DNA of 8,424 bases. Source: Candidatus Cloacimonadota bacterium. GTDB taxonomy: Bacteria; Cloacimonadota; Cloacimonadia; Cloacimonadales; TCS61. The stretch's first letter is position 1; each line of letters begins with the position of its first letter. The stretch covers positions 1 to 8,424 of the forward strand of contig DRTC01000438.1 in NCBI GenBank assembly GCA_011372345.1. Direction: 5' to 3'. This document shows, one piece after another, positions 1-6,755 of this stretch. A model generated the notes under the pieces. That model saw only the letters and a program-made list of their open reading frames with translations. It searched no databases and was not told the origin of the DNA. A program made the translations under genes and the position numbers.

Positions 1-133
1 CCTTTCCGAAGCTTCTCATGAAGATATTCTTATCCTGCAGCTGCCGGATTCGGAAAGTTAGGGGCATTCATATCCTTCCGAATCTTTATGTATGAACAAG
101 TGAAAGAAAGCTTCGGAAGAAATAAAGGAGGAG
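1..133. repeat. Gene-free leader with nested inverted repeats
   Basis: No coding region is supported here. The heptamer TTCCGAA occurs four times in alternating orientation (4-10, 49-55 reversed, 76-82, 112-118 reversed). The outer pair extends to a perfect 11-bp inverted repeat, TTCCGAAGCTT at 4-14 and its complement at 108-118. The inner pair extends to 9 bp, GATTCGGAA at 47-55 and its complement at 76-84. The region could fold as a two-level stem just ahead of the ribosome binding site of the lipoprotein gene. It may be a dispersed intergenic repeat or the end of an upstream terminator. I see no clear sigma-70 type promoter. Confidence 0.5.
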
Positions 134-136
134 ATG

Positions 137-1576
137 ATGAAATTTAGAACTTATGTAATTCCAATAATATTAATTGGAATATTACTCGCAGGTTGCAGCA
201 AGGATTCAGGAACGAGTCCAAGCGGTGGTCTCGATCAGGATCTGGTTGGAAACTGGATCCTTCAAACCTATACGGATGAAGACGGAGAGCAGGATTATGA
301 AGGTTTTGTTAATATCGAAGCAAACGGAAACATGAATGGTGAATTTGTGGATGAGGAAGATGATGAGACAGCAACTTTTTCCGGGAAAGTAACTTCTACC
401 GGAAGCACAATGACAACCGATATCACTCAAAGCAATGCTTTATGGATCGAGGTTGGAACTTATCAATGGGATTACCAGATCAATGGTCAAACCTTGATCA
501 TGGAAGGAACTGTAGATGATGAGTTTCTTGTTTTGAGTTATTCTCAAGGTGGTGGAAATCCTGATGAGAAAGGAAATTTAACAGGTACAGTTACAGCAGG
601 TAGAAATCCGTTGGAAGGTGTTTTAGTGCAGGTTCTTGGTACGAGTTTAAGTGATCAAACCAATGCCAACGGAGAATATTCTATTTCGGATATTCCGGTT
701 GGAACTTATTCCGTTAAATTCTCCAAATCAGGTTATGAAGATCACACAGAAAACAATGTTCAGATCTCTGACGATCAAACAACAACTGTGAATGCACAGA
801 TCGATCAAGCCAGCGGCGGAAACGGTTTGGTTTACGGATTTGTTGCCGATGTTATCAATCAAACTATAGTATCAGGTGCTTACATTGAAATAGAAGGAAC
901 ATCTTTCAATACAACAAGCAATGCAGATGGAATCTATTCTATTGAAAATGTACCTGCTGGAAATTACACAATCAACTGCACAAAGGATGGTTTTGATAAT
1001 GCAACACTAAATGTAGAAGTTATTGCTGATGAAGAAGTCGCTGCTGATTTCCTCTTGATGCCGGAAGGTTCGACAAATTCCGGCAGTGTTGCCGGTTTTG
1101 TAACCAATTTAGATGGAGAACCAATCGTAAATGTTGTTTGTCAAGTCGTGGATCTTTATAATTCCTCTCTTACCTTTGATGACGGTTCTTATGAAATCTT
1201 TCTGATCCCTTCTGGCACTTACAACATCAGTTTTTCCAAACCGGGATATGAAACTTTAGTAGTTGAAAATGTAACCGTAACAAACGGCGGAACGACTAAT
1301 CTCGATGTTCAACTGCAACAAATAAGCGGTACCGGAACTCTCATCTGTTATGTTGAGAATACTTTCCAGATTCCAATTAACGGAGCAGCAATTGAAATTC
1401 TGGATACAACATTATCAGGAGCAACAGGAGTTTTGGGAACATATACATTTCAAAGTGTTCCCACCGGAAATTATACGGTTAGAGTTTCCAAACAAGGTTA
1501 TACGACCCAGGATATTGAGAATGTCGAAATTTTATCAGGACTTCCTCAATATATTTATGTAACTTTGACAAATTAA
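137..1576 (+). CDS. Secreted lipoprotein with lipocalin-like domain and four carboxypeptidase-regulatory-like modules
   Basis: I chose the ATG at 137 because AAAGGAGG (124-131) lies 5 bases before it; the adjacent ATG at 134 would leave only 2. The 479-residue product starts with a lipoprotein signal peptide ending in the lipobox LLAGC, so Cys20 should be lipidated and the protein anchored to a membrane, probably the outer one. Residues about 36-136 (LVGNWILQTYTDEDG onward) resemble the lipocalin-like domain found in many Bacteroidetes-type lipoproteins. Four successive beta-sandwich modules follow at about 147-222, 230-308, 315-394 and 399-477. Each has the pattern G.Y.....P.G.Y.....K.GY typical of CarboxypepD_reg/DUF4480-type folds. 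These modules have no catalytic residues and usually mediate surface binding or spacing. The stop codon is 13 bases before the protease gene, which implies co-transcription. The ligand is unknown; family assignment is good, role is inference. Confidence 0.85.
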   Translation: MKFRTYVIPIILIGILLAGCSKDSGTSPSGGLDQDLVGNWILQTYTDEDGEQDYEGFVNIEANGNMNGEFVDEEDDETATFSGKVTSTGSTMTTDITQSNALWIEVGTYQWDYQINGQTLIMEGTVDDEFLVLSYSQGGGNPDEKGNLTGTVTAGRNPLEGVLVQVLGTSLSDQTNANGEYSISDIPVGTYSVKFSKSGYEDHTENNVQISDDQTTTVNAQIDQASGGNGLVYGFVADVINQTIVSGAYIEIEGTSFNTTSNADGIYSIENVPAGNYTINCTKDGFDNATLNVEVIADEEVAADFLLMPEGSTNSGSVAGFVTNLDGEPIVNVVCQVVDLYNSSLTFDDGSYEIFLIPSGTYNISFSKPGYETLVVENVTVTNGGTTNLDVQLQQISGTGTLICYVENTFQIPINGAAIEILDTTLSGATGVLGTYTFQSVPTGNYTVRVSKQGYTTQDIENVEILSGLPQYIYVTLTN

Positions 1577-1589
1577 TTCGGAGGTTAGG

Positions 1590-3710
1590 ATGAAAAAGAT
1601 AATAATATTTGCATTGATCGTTCTTCTTGTTTCTCAATTAAATGCCGGTAAGATTTCCGGTAGATTGATGACAGAGATCAAAATGAAGGATAGATTCAAT
1701 CGTGGTGAATTCGATGCAGTTCCAAAATTAATAAAAGATGCTCCCAGTTTTGAATCCCAATTAATTTTCCTACATTTTGAGAACAAACCGAATAGCAGAA
1801 TACATTCTCAACTCGAAAATATGGATGTAACACTTTTCCCAAAAAGTTGGATTCCACCGTGTAATAATCATCCGACTGGATTTATGACTGCGCGTATTCC
1901 GGCAATTAGAGAAAAACTTCTCCAATTGGAAAAAATACCGGAAATCAAGATGATCAATTCTGCTGAAAGAACTCTATCTCTGCATAACGACAGAGCAGCA
2001 GAACACACCGGAGCATTAGCTCTTTCGGAAAATCCGTATAATCTTACCGGAGAAGGAGTGAAAATCGCTGTCATCGATTCCGGTTTCCAACTCGATCATC
2101 CGGATCTTCCCGATCCATTCATCGCAGTAGATTACAGTAATTACACAGCAGAACCGGACAGCGATTTCACGGTTTCCAACGAATCGACTCATACCGGACA
2201 CGGAACTCATGTTGCCGGCACAATTCTCGGACAAGGAACGCAATCTAACGGAGTCTGGAAAGGAATGGCTCCCGGAGCAGATTTTATAGCTCTTAAAGTT
2301 GGACATGATAATACGGGAGCGATTTATCTTTCTGCATTTCTTCATTGTCTTTATGCTGCCAGATTCTATTATAATGCTGATTTTATCAATGCCAGTTTGG
2401 GTGGATATGATGATTATCATGACGGCAGCAGCGAAGATGCACAAATGGTAGATATTATTTCCGAAGATGGTTGTGCTGCCTTTATCTCAACCGGAAATGA
2501 TGCAGATAGAAACTGGCATTTTTCAGGAAATTTAGCAGGAAATGATCTTTCTGATTTTATTGCCGTAAACTACAGTGATACAAGCGAAACTCGTGATATT
2601 ATCTACAATTTTAATATGATCTGGTATGATGGTCCTGATACTGAAATTCAGGAAGAAATGACAATGCTCTTTTATAATGAGGATTTCGAGCCGCTCTTTT
2701 TTCAGGATGTTGAAGATATGACTCAATCTCCGCGAGGAACTCAATCAAGATTTGGAACAGCTACGGTTTTCGGACAAAATCCCTTTTATGTTCAGGTAAT
2801 GAATCAATCTTCCGAAAATCTGGATTTTCATTTATTCATAACATCCGGAAATGGAGAATTTTCCGATCCTGATCCGAATTATACGATTGCTTCCCCTGCT
2901 GATGCTGATCTGGCAATATCCGTCGGTTCTTATAACTCAAGAATAACCTGGACAAGTTGGGAAGGACTCATTGTAACTTTTACAGGATCGGATTTAGAAG
3001 AACTATCTCCTTTTTCTAATCAAGGTCCAAGGGTCGATGGAATGTTCGCACCAACCATTGTCGCTCCGGGAGTTGCTCTTATTTCACCTCGTGACGATGA
3101 TGCCTGGAACGGACCTCCATTTGGCATCTGGACTCCTTTTGTGATAAGTAATTCTTATGCGGAAGGAGATGAAACCGGAGGTTTGCCTGCTGATTATATC
3201 ATCTTGACCGGAACTTCGATGTCCAGCCCGGCTGCCTGCGGTTCTGCAGCATTACTCAAAGAATATGATCCGACCTTAACAAGAGATGAACTGGTCGTTC
3301 TGATCACAGAAAATGCGAGAACAGATGAATTTACCGGAGAATGTCCCAATCCTGCCTGGGGATATGGAAAACTCGATGTGGAAAATGCGATCCAACAATT
3401 AGTAGCTGTCGATGATAATTCTATCTCAAATAGTAATAATTTCGAACTTTTCCAGAATTATCCGAATCCGTTCACTTCACAAACAACGATCTCATTCCAA
3501 CTAAACACCGAAAACACTGAAAACACAGAATTGAATATATATAATATCAAAGGACAGAAAGTGAAGCAATTTTCGATTGACGATGGTAGATTTTCGATTG
3601 AATGGAATGGAAAGGATGACAACAACAAATCAGTTTCCAGCGGAATCTATTTCTACAAAATATCGATTGATGGATTTACATCCGTCAAGAAATTGATCCT
3701 GATGAAATGA
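1590..3710 (+). CDS. Secreted subtilisin-like S8 serine protease with C-terminal T9SS type A/FlgD-like sorting domain
   Basis: The start is set by GGAGG (1580-1584) 5 bases before the ATG. The product is 706 residues. A signal peptide covers about residues 1-19 and a propeptide-like region about 24-140. The S8 domain follows with Asp163 (VIDSG), His204 (GHGTHVAG), oxyanion Asn303 (STGND) and Ser543 (GTSMSSP), so it should be an active endopeptidase. The distance from Asn303 to Ser543 is about 240 residues, far more than the roughly 66 in subtilisin. The insert contains a beta-rich segment around residues 335-425 that resembles a pre-peptidase C-terminal type fold. Residues about 618-706 (FELFQNYPNPF, then NIYNIKGQKV, WNGKD, SGIYFYK) form the FlgD-like/type IX secretion C-terminal domain, implying export and surface attachment or release. 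It lies 13 bases after the lipoprotein gene. It is a tandem paralogue of the next gene. The substrate cannot be read from sequence. Confidence 0.92.
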   Translation: MKKIIIFALIVLLVSQLNAGKISGRLMTEIKMKDRFNRGEFDAVPKLIKDAPSFESQLIFLHFENKPNSRIHSQLENMDVTLFPKSWIPPCNNHPTGFMTARIPAIREKLLQLEKIPEIKMINSAERTLSLHNDRAAEHTGALALSENPYNLTGEGVKIAVIDSGFQLDHPDLPDPFIAVDYSNYTAEPDSDFTVSNESTHTGHGTHVAGTILGQGTQSNGVWKGMAPGADFIALKVGHDNTGAIYLSAFLHCLYAARFYYNADFINASLGGYDDYHDGSSEDAQMVDIISEDGCAAFISTGNDADRNWHFSGNLAGNDLSDFIAVNYSDTSETRDIIYNFNMIWYDGPDTEIQEEMTMLFYNEDFEPLFFQDVEDMTQSPRGTQSRFGTATVFGQNPFYVQVMNQSSENLDFHLFITSGNGEFSDPDPNYTIASPADADLAISVGSYNSRITWTSWEGLIVTFTGSDLEELSPFSNQGPRVDGMFAPTIVAPGVALISPRDDDAWNGPPFGIWTPFVISNSYAEGDETGGLPADYIILTGTSMSSPAACGSAALLKEYDPTLTRDELVVLITENARTDEFTGECPNPAWGYGKLDVENAIQQLVAVDDNSISNSNNFELFQNYPNPFTSQTTISFQLNTENTENTELNIYNIKGQKVKQFSIDDGRFSIEWNGKDDNNKSVSSGIYFYKISIDGFTSVKKLILMK

Positions 3711-3718
3711 AAAATGGC

Positions 3719-3792
3719 TCACGGATTTCACGGATCAAACGGATAAAAATACTAAATTACAAAAAAATCCGTTAAATCCGTGTAATCCGTGA
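3719..3792. repeat. Imperfect palindrome of iterated ACGGAT units between the protease genes
   Basis: The left arm (3719-3744) and right arm (3767-3792) are 26 bases each and are reverse complements with three mismatches, around a 22-base AT-rich spacer. Each arm is itself built of three ACGGAT units about 9 bases apart (for example CACGGAT at 3720-3726 and 3729-3735, AACGGAT at 3738-3744). It starts 8 bases after the stop of the first protease gene and ends 22 bases before the start of the second. The right arm is not followed by a T-run, so it is not a classical intrinsic terminator. It could act as a dispersed repeat, an mRNA-stabilising hairpin or an attenuator between the two paralogues. 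Confidence 0.85.
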
Positions 3793-3814
3793 CACAAAAA
3801 AGGAGAAGAAAAAA

Positions 3815-5869
3815 ATGAAAAAGTTAGTAATTATCGTAATTTTATTAGGAGCTTTAGTTAATTCTGTTTATGCCGCGAAAGTTAGCGGAAAACTTTTCTG
3901 TGAAATGAAAATGAAAGAGATGTTTCAAAACAGGGAAATCGTAAAAAAACATGAGATCAACCGAAATGCACCTGATATGAATTCTCAACTCGTTTTTATT
4001 CATTTCGATTCAAAACCGGATTCCAGAATGATTGAAATGTTAGATCAAAAAGGAATCCAGATCTTTCCAGAAAGTTGGATTCCACCTTTGGAAAATCATC
4101 CGACCGGATATCTGACAGCAAAAATTCCCTTAAATTTGGAATTACTGGAAGAAATATCAGAGATTTCTCAAATCAAACGGATCAATACTGCTGAAGGACA
4201 ATTCAAATTCAATAATGATCTGGCAGCAGAGAATACCGGAGTTTCTGTGATTTCATCCGAATCTTACAATTTAACAGGAGAGGGAGTAAAGATCGCGATC
4301 ATCGATTCCGGCTTTGAGCTGGATCATGAAGATATACCAACTCCTTTGATCGCAGTTGATTACAGTAATTACACAGAAGCAGTTCCGGATAGTGATTTCA
4401 CAGTTTCCAATGCTCACACCGGAACCGGACACGGAACTCACATTGCCGGTTCCATCGTTGGGCAGGGAACTCTTTCCGGAGGAGTTTGGAAAGGAATGGC
4501 ACCAGGTGCGGACTGGATTGGTTTGAAAGTCGGACAGGATTATACGCATGCGATTCCTACTGCAGCACTTAATCATTGTTATAAAGCAGCCCGTTTCTAT
4601 TATGATGCAGATCTGCTTAATGCCAGTATCGGAGGTTGGGATGTTTATCATGACGGCAGCGATGAAACAGATCAGATGGTTGACTGGATATCGAACGACG
4701 GCTGTCTTGTTTTCCAGGCAGCAGGAAATTCGGGAGATAACAAAATGCATTATTCAGGAACACTTTCAGGAGGTTCGAGTTCTGATTTTATTGCCGTCAA
4801 TTATAATGATACAACTGAAACGAGAGCAACTTATTTCTTCAATCTTGTCTGGTATGACAGCCCAGATACAACAGTCCAAAGACCGATGACATTAGAATTC
4901 TATGATGAAGATTACGATCTGGTCACAATTCAGACGATTTATGACATGACTCAATCTCCGCGTGGAACACAATCCAGATATGGAACTGCCACGATTTTTG
5001 GAAATGATCCGATTTTTATAAAAGTTATCAATCAATCTGGTGAGACTCTCGATTATCATTTATTCAGCCAGTCAAGCAATGGTATATTTGCTGATCCTGA
5101 TCCCTTCTATACTATTGAAAGTCCGGGAACTGCTGATCTGGCAGTCGCAGTCGGAGCCTGGGTAACTCGCAATGACTGGTACAGTTACAATTACCTGTAC
5201 TGCTGGACAGATGAAATTGTGGGAGATATCGGCACTTTTTCCTCCAGAGGTCCGAGGATAGACGGATATCAAAAACCGGATATTTGTGCTCCCGGTTCGA
5301 TGATCATTTCTTTGCGGGACGACGATGCTATTTCCGGTCCTCCCTTTGGAGTCTGGGGACCAAATGTGATCAATAACGATGGAGGAACAGGACTTCCGGC
5401 AGATTATTTCATTGCTCAGGGAACTTCCTGTTCGAGTCCGATTGCCTGCGGAGCTGCTGCTCTCCTGAAAGATTATGATCCACAAATCGATAGGACTGAT
5501 CTTTATGTAAAACTCTGGAATCATGCTGCAATCGATGGTTATACCGGAGATGTTCCTAATGATACTTGGGGAGCAGGGAAGATCGATGTGGAAGCAGCAT
5601 TGTCTGCTCTCGAAGAAGAATTGACTCCGCTTACTCCGGTAAATCTTCAGATAGAATGCACGGAAGACAATGTTACAATTAGTTGGGATGCTGTCACCCA
5701 AACAGTTGGCGGCAGAACGATCACAGCAGATTATTATAAATTATATATTTATGATGGTCCATATTCTCCAGTTTATACATCAGTTTATGATGTTTATGAT
5801 ACTTCCATACAATTAAGCCCGGAAGCAGATATGTATTTTTACCGGATTTCTTGTGTTTATGAACCATAA
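3815..5869 (+). CDS. Secreted subtilisin-like S8 serine protease, tandem paralogue ending in a fibronectin-III-like domain
   Basis: The ATG is preceded by AAGGAG (3800-3805) with a somewhat long 9-base spacing. The 684-residue product has a signal peptide (cleavage near VYA-AKV, about residue 20-21), a propeptide-like region, then S8 motifs with Asp164 (IIDSG), His206 (GHGTHIAG), oxyanion Asn305 (AAGNSG) and Ser538 (GTSCSSP). The core closely parallels the preceding protease, including the unusual long insert between Asn and Ser and the shared MTQSPRGTQSR segment, so tandem duplication is clear. Two differences stand out. The C-terminus (about 605-684, PVNLQIE, VTISWDAV, YFYRISCVY) is a fibronectin-III-like domain with no FlgD-like sorting module, so its export or anchoring must differ. 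The residue after the catalytic Ser is Cys instead of Met. Expression may be reduced or uncoupled from the upstream genes by the intergenic palindrome. Confidence 0.92.
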   Translation: MKKLVIIVILLGALVNSVYAAKVSGKLFCEMKMKEMFQNREIVKKHEINRNAPDMNSQLVFIHFDSKPDSRMIEMLDQKGIQIFPESWIPPLENHPTGYLTAKIPLNLELLEEISEISQIKRINTAEGQFKFNNDLAAENTGVSVISSESYNLTGEGVKIAIIDSGFELDHEDIPTPLIAVDYSNYTEAVPDSDFTVSNAHTGTGHGTHIAGSIVGQGTLSGGVWKGMAPGADWIGLKVGQDYTHAIPTAALNHCYKAARFYYDADLLNASIGGWDVYHDGSDETDQMVDWISNDGCLVFQAAGNSGDNKMHYSGTLSGGSSSDFIAVNYNDTTETRATYFFNLVWYDSPDTTVQRPMTLEFYDEDYDLVTIQTIYDMTQSPRGTQSRYGTATIFGNDPIFIKVINQSGETLDYHLFSQSSNGIFADPDPFYTIESPGTADLAVAVGAWVTRNDWYSYNYLYCWTDEIVGDIGTFSSRGPRIDGYQKPDICAPGSMIISLRDDDAISGPPFGVWGPNVINNDGGTGLPADYFIAQGTSCSSPIACGAAALLKDYDPQIDRTDLYVKLWNHAAIDGYTGDVPNDTWGAGKIDVEAALSALEEELTPLTPVNLQIECTEDNVTISWDAVTQTVGGRTITADYYKLYIYDGPYSPVYTSVYDVYDTSIQLSPEADMYFYRISCVYEP

Positions 5870-5876
5870 ATGAATT

Positions 5877-5930
5877 AACCTTCCAAAGGTGTCGTGCAAA
5901 TATTTCATTCTTATTGACCTTTGGAAGGTT
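5877..5930 (+). terminator. Perfect 14-bp inverted repeat after the second protease gene
   Basis: AACCTTCCAAAGGT (5877-5890) is the exact reverse complement of 5917-5930, with a 26-base loop. It begins 7 bases after the protease stop codon and is followed by TCAGTTTT, only a short T-run. Position and stem suggest a transcription terminator or 3' mRNA-protecting hairpin. The long loop and weak T-tail make a dispersed palindromic repeat equally plausible. The loop shares a core with the MITE-like element at 8003-8198. Confidence 0.55.
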
Positions 5931-5964
5931 TCAGTTTTAAATCACGGCAGAAATTGCTGATCTT

Positions 5965-5992
5965 CAATGAAATTTTAATAAAAATTTCATTG
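5965..5992. repeat. AT-rich 12-bp hairpin between convergent genes
   Basis: CAATGAAATTTT (5965-5976) is exactly complementary to 5981-5992 around a 4-base loop. It lies 23 bases beyond the stop codon of the minus-strand peroxiredoxin and 34 bases beyond the preceding hairpin. It could serve as a weak bidirectional terminator between the convergent operons, but no T-run follows on the minus strand. The rest of 5931-6015 holds nothing recognisable. Confidence 0.45.
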
Positions 5993-6015
5993 TGGGAATT
6001 TTCATAAAGTTACTT

Positions 6016-6732
6016 TCATTCAAAAGCCATCTCAATTTTCCATTCTTTCCAGACTTTTCCAACTAGATCCGGCCCGGGATTCAAAGTCATTTTTCCTGGT
6101 TTCCAACCGGAAGGAGTTGCTTCTGTTCCTTTGCTGTTCCTGACATATTGGAATGCCTGGATCTGCCTTATAGTTTCGGAAACATTTCTACCAACCGGAG
6201 GAGTAAGGACTTCATAACCCTGAATTACTCCATCAGGATCGATCAGAAATCTTCCTCTTGTTTCAACTCCTGCATCTTCATCGTAAACATTATAGATGGT
6301 TCCTACTTTTCCACCGGCATCAGATAACATCGGGAAAGGAATTCCGCCTTTCACCATTTTGGAAAGTTCATTATCATTCCACATTTTATGAACAAACATA
6401 CTGTCCACACTCATAGATAGAACTTCTACTCCTAATTTTTGAAATTCGTTATATTTTCCAGCAACTGCTGAAACTTCGGTAGCTCAAACAAAAGTAAAAT
6501 CTCCGGGATAGAAACATAATACTACCCACTTCCCTAAATAATCAGACAATTTCACATTAATGAACTTACCTTTAAAATAAGCCGGAGCTGTAAAATCCGG
6601 TGCTTTTTTTCCCACTTTGATCATCATTACCTCCTTTTTTTCTTTCTGCTTTTTCTCTTTTTTTTCATTTCTTGTTTCCGAAATTGTACCACTTGTTGGT
6701 CTGGCACAACCAACAGGAATTTCTTCATTCAT
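6016..6732 (-). CDS. Selenocysteine-containing peroxiredoxin (AhpC/Prx family), TGA at 6486-6484 read as Sec83
   Basis: This gene appears as two ORFs split by an in-frame TGA, but reading through gives one 238-residue peroxiredoxin. The start ATG at 6732 has AGGAGG (6745-6740) 7 bases upstream. The active-site motif PxxxTxxC is present as PGDFTFV followed by the TGA, so the stop replaces the peroxidatic Cys. The 23 codons between TGA and 6415 encode normal family sequence (ATEVSAVAGKYNEF, LGVEVLS). The conserved active-site Arg is in ETRGRF (Arg159). Where 2-Cys enzymes have EVCP, this one has EATP (Thr206), so the C-terminal resolving Cys is missing; the only cysteines are Cys9 and Cys73. 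It should reduce hydrogen or organic peroxides in the cytoplasm, with an unknown reductant. Residues 1-36 are an extension with VGCARPT and a Lys/Glu-rich run. Starting at 6624 instead puts Sec at 47, the canonical position. It is encoded 23 bases after the channel gene, probably in the same operon. A sequencing error (TGT/TGC to TGA) is the main alternative; the hairpin argues against it. Confidence 0.88.
6456..6486 (-). promoter_or_regulatory. Sec UGA codon and putative bacterial SECIS hairpin
   Basis: On the minus strand, UGA (6486-6484) is followed by a 10-base spacer (6483-6474). Then comes a stem UUUCAGC (6473-6467) pairing with GCUGGAA (6462-6456), seven pairs with one G-U, closing a four-base loop AGUU (6466-6463). 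Bacterial SECIS elements lie inside the coding sequence just after the UGA, with a small apical loop that has a G in its first two positions, roughly 16-37 bases after the UGA. Here the loop G is the second loop base, 18 bases beyond the UGA. It would recruit SelB and Sec-tRNA. Confidence 0.78.
6622..6635 (-). promoter_or_regulatory. Second strong ribosome binding site and in-frame start inside the peroxiredoxin gene
   Basis: AGGAGG (6635-6630 on the minus strand) lies 5 bases before an in-frame ATG at 6624 (MIKVGKKAPDF) and 2 bases before an ATG at 6627. Initiation at 6624 would give a 202-residue protein with Sec47, matching the usual length and numbering of the peroxiredoxin fold. Both this site and the one for ATG 6732 are near-consensus, so two isoforms differing in the Cys9/lysine-rich extension are possible. 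Confidence 0.5.
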
Positions 6733-6755
6733 TTTATTACCTCCTGTATGTAAAT

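Noticed and set aside
2016..2444. Minus-strand ORFs opposite the two proteases (also 4271-4750)
   Set aside because: They occupy equivalent positions in both paralogues because the sense sequence is duplicated; their low-complexity Ser/Ile-rich products match no family.
5072..5701. 209-codon minus-strand ORF opposite the second protease
   Set aside because: It lacks a recognisable domain and a ribosome binding site and lies wholly within a gene with a complete catalytic triad; it is an antisense shadow.
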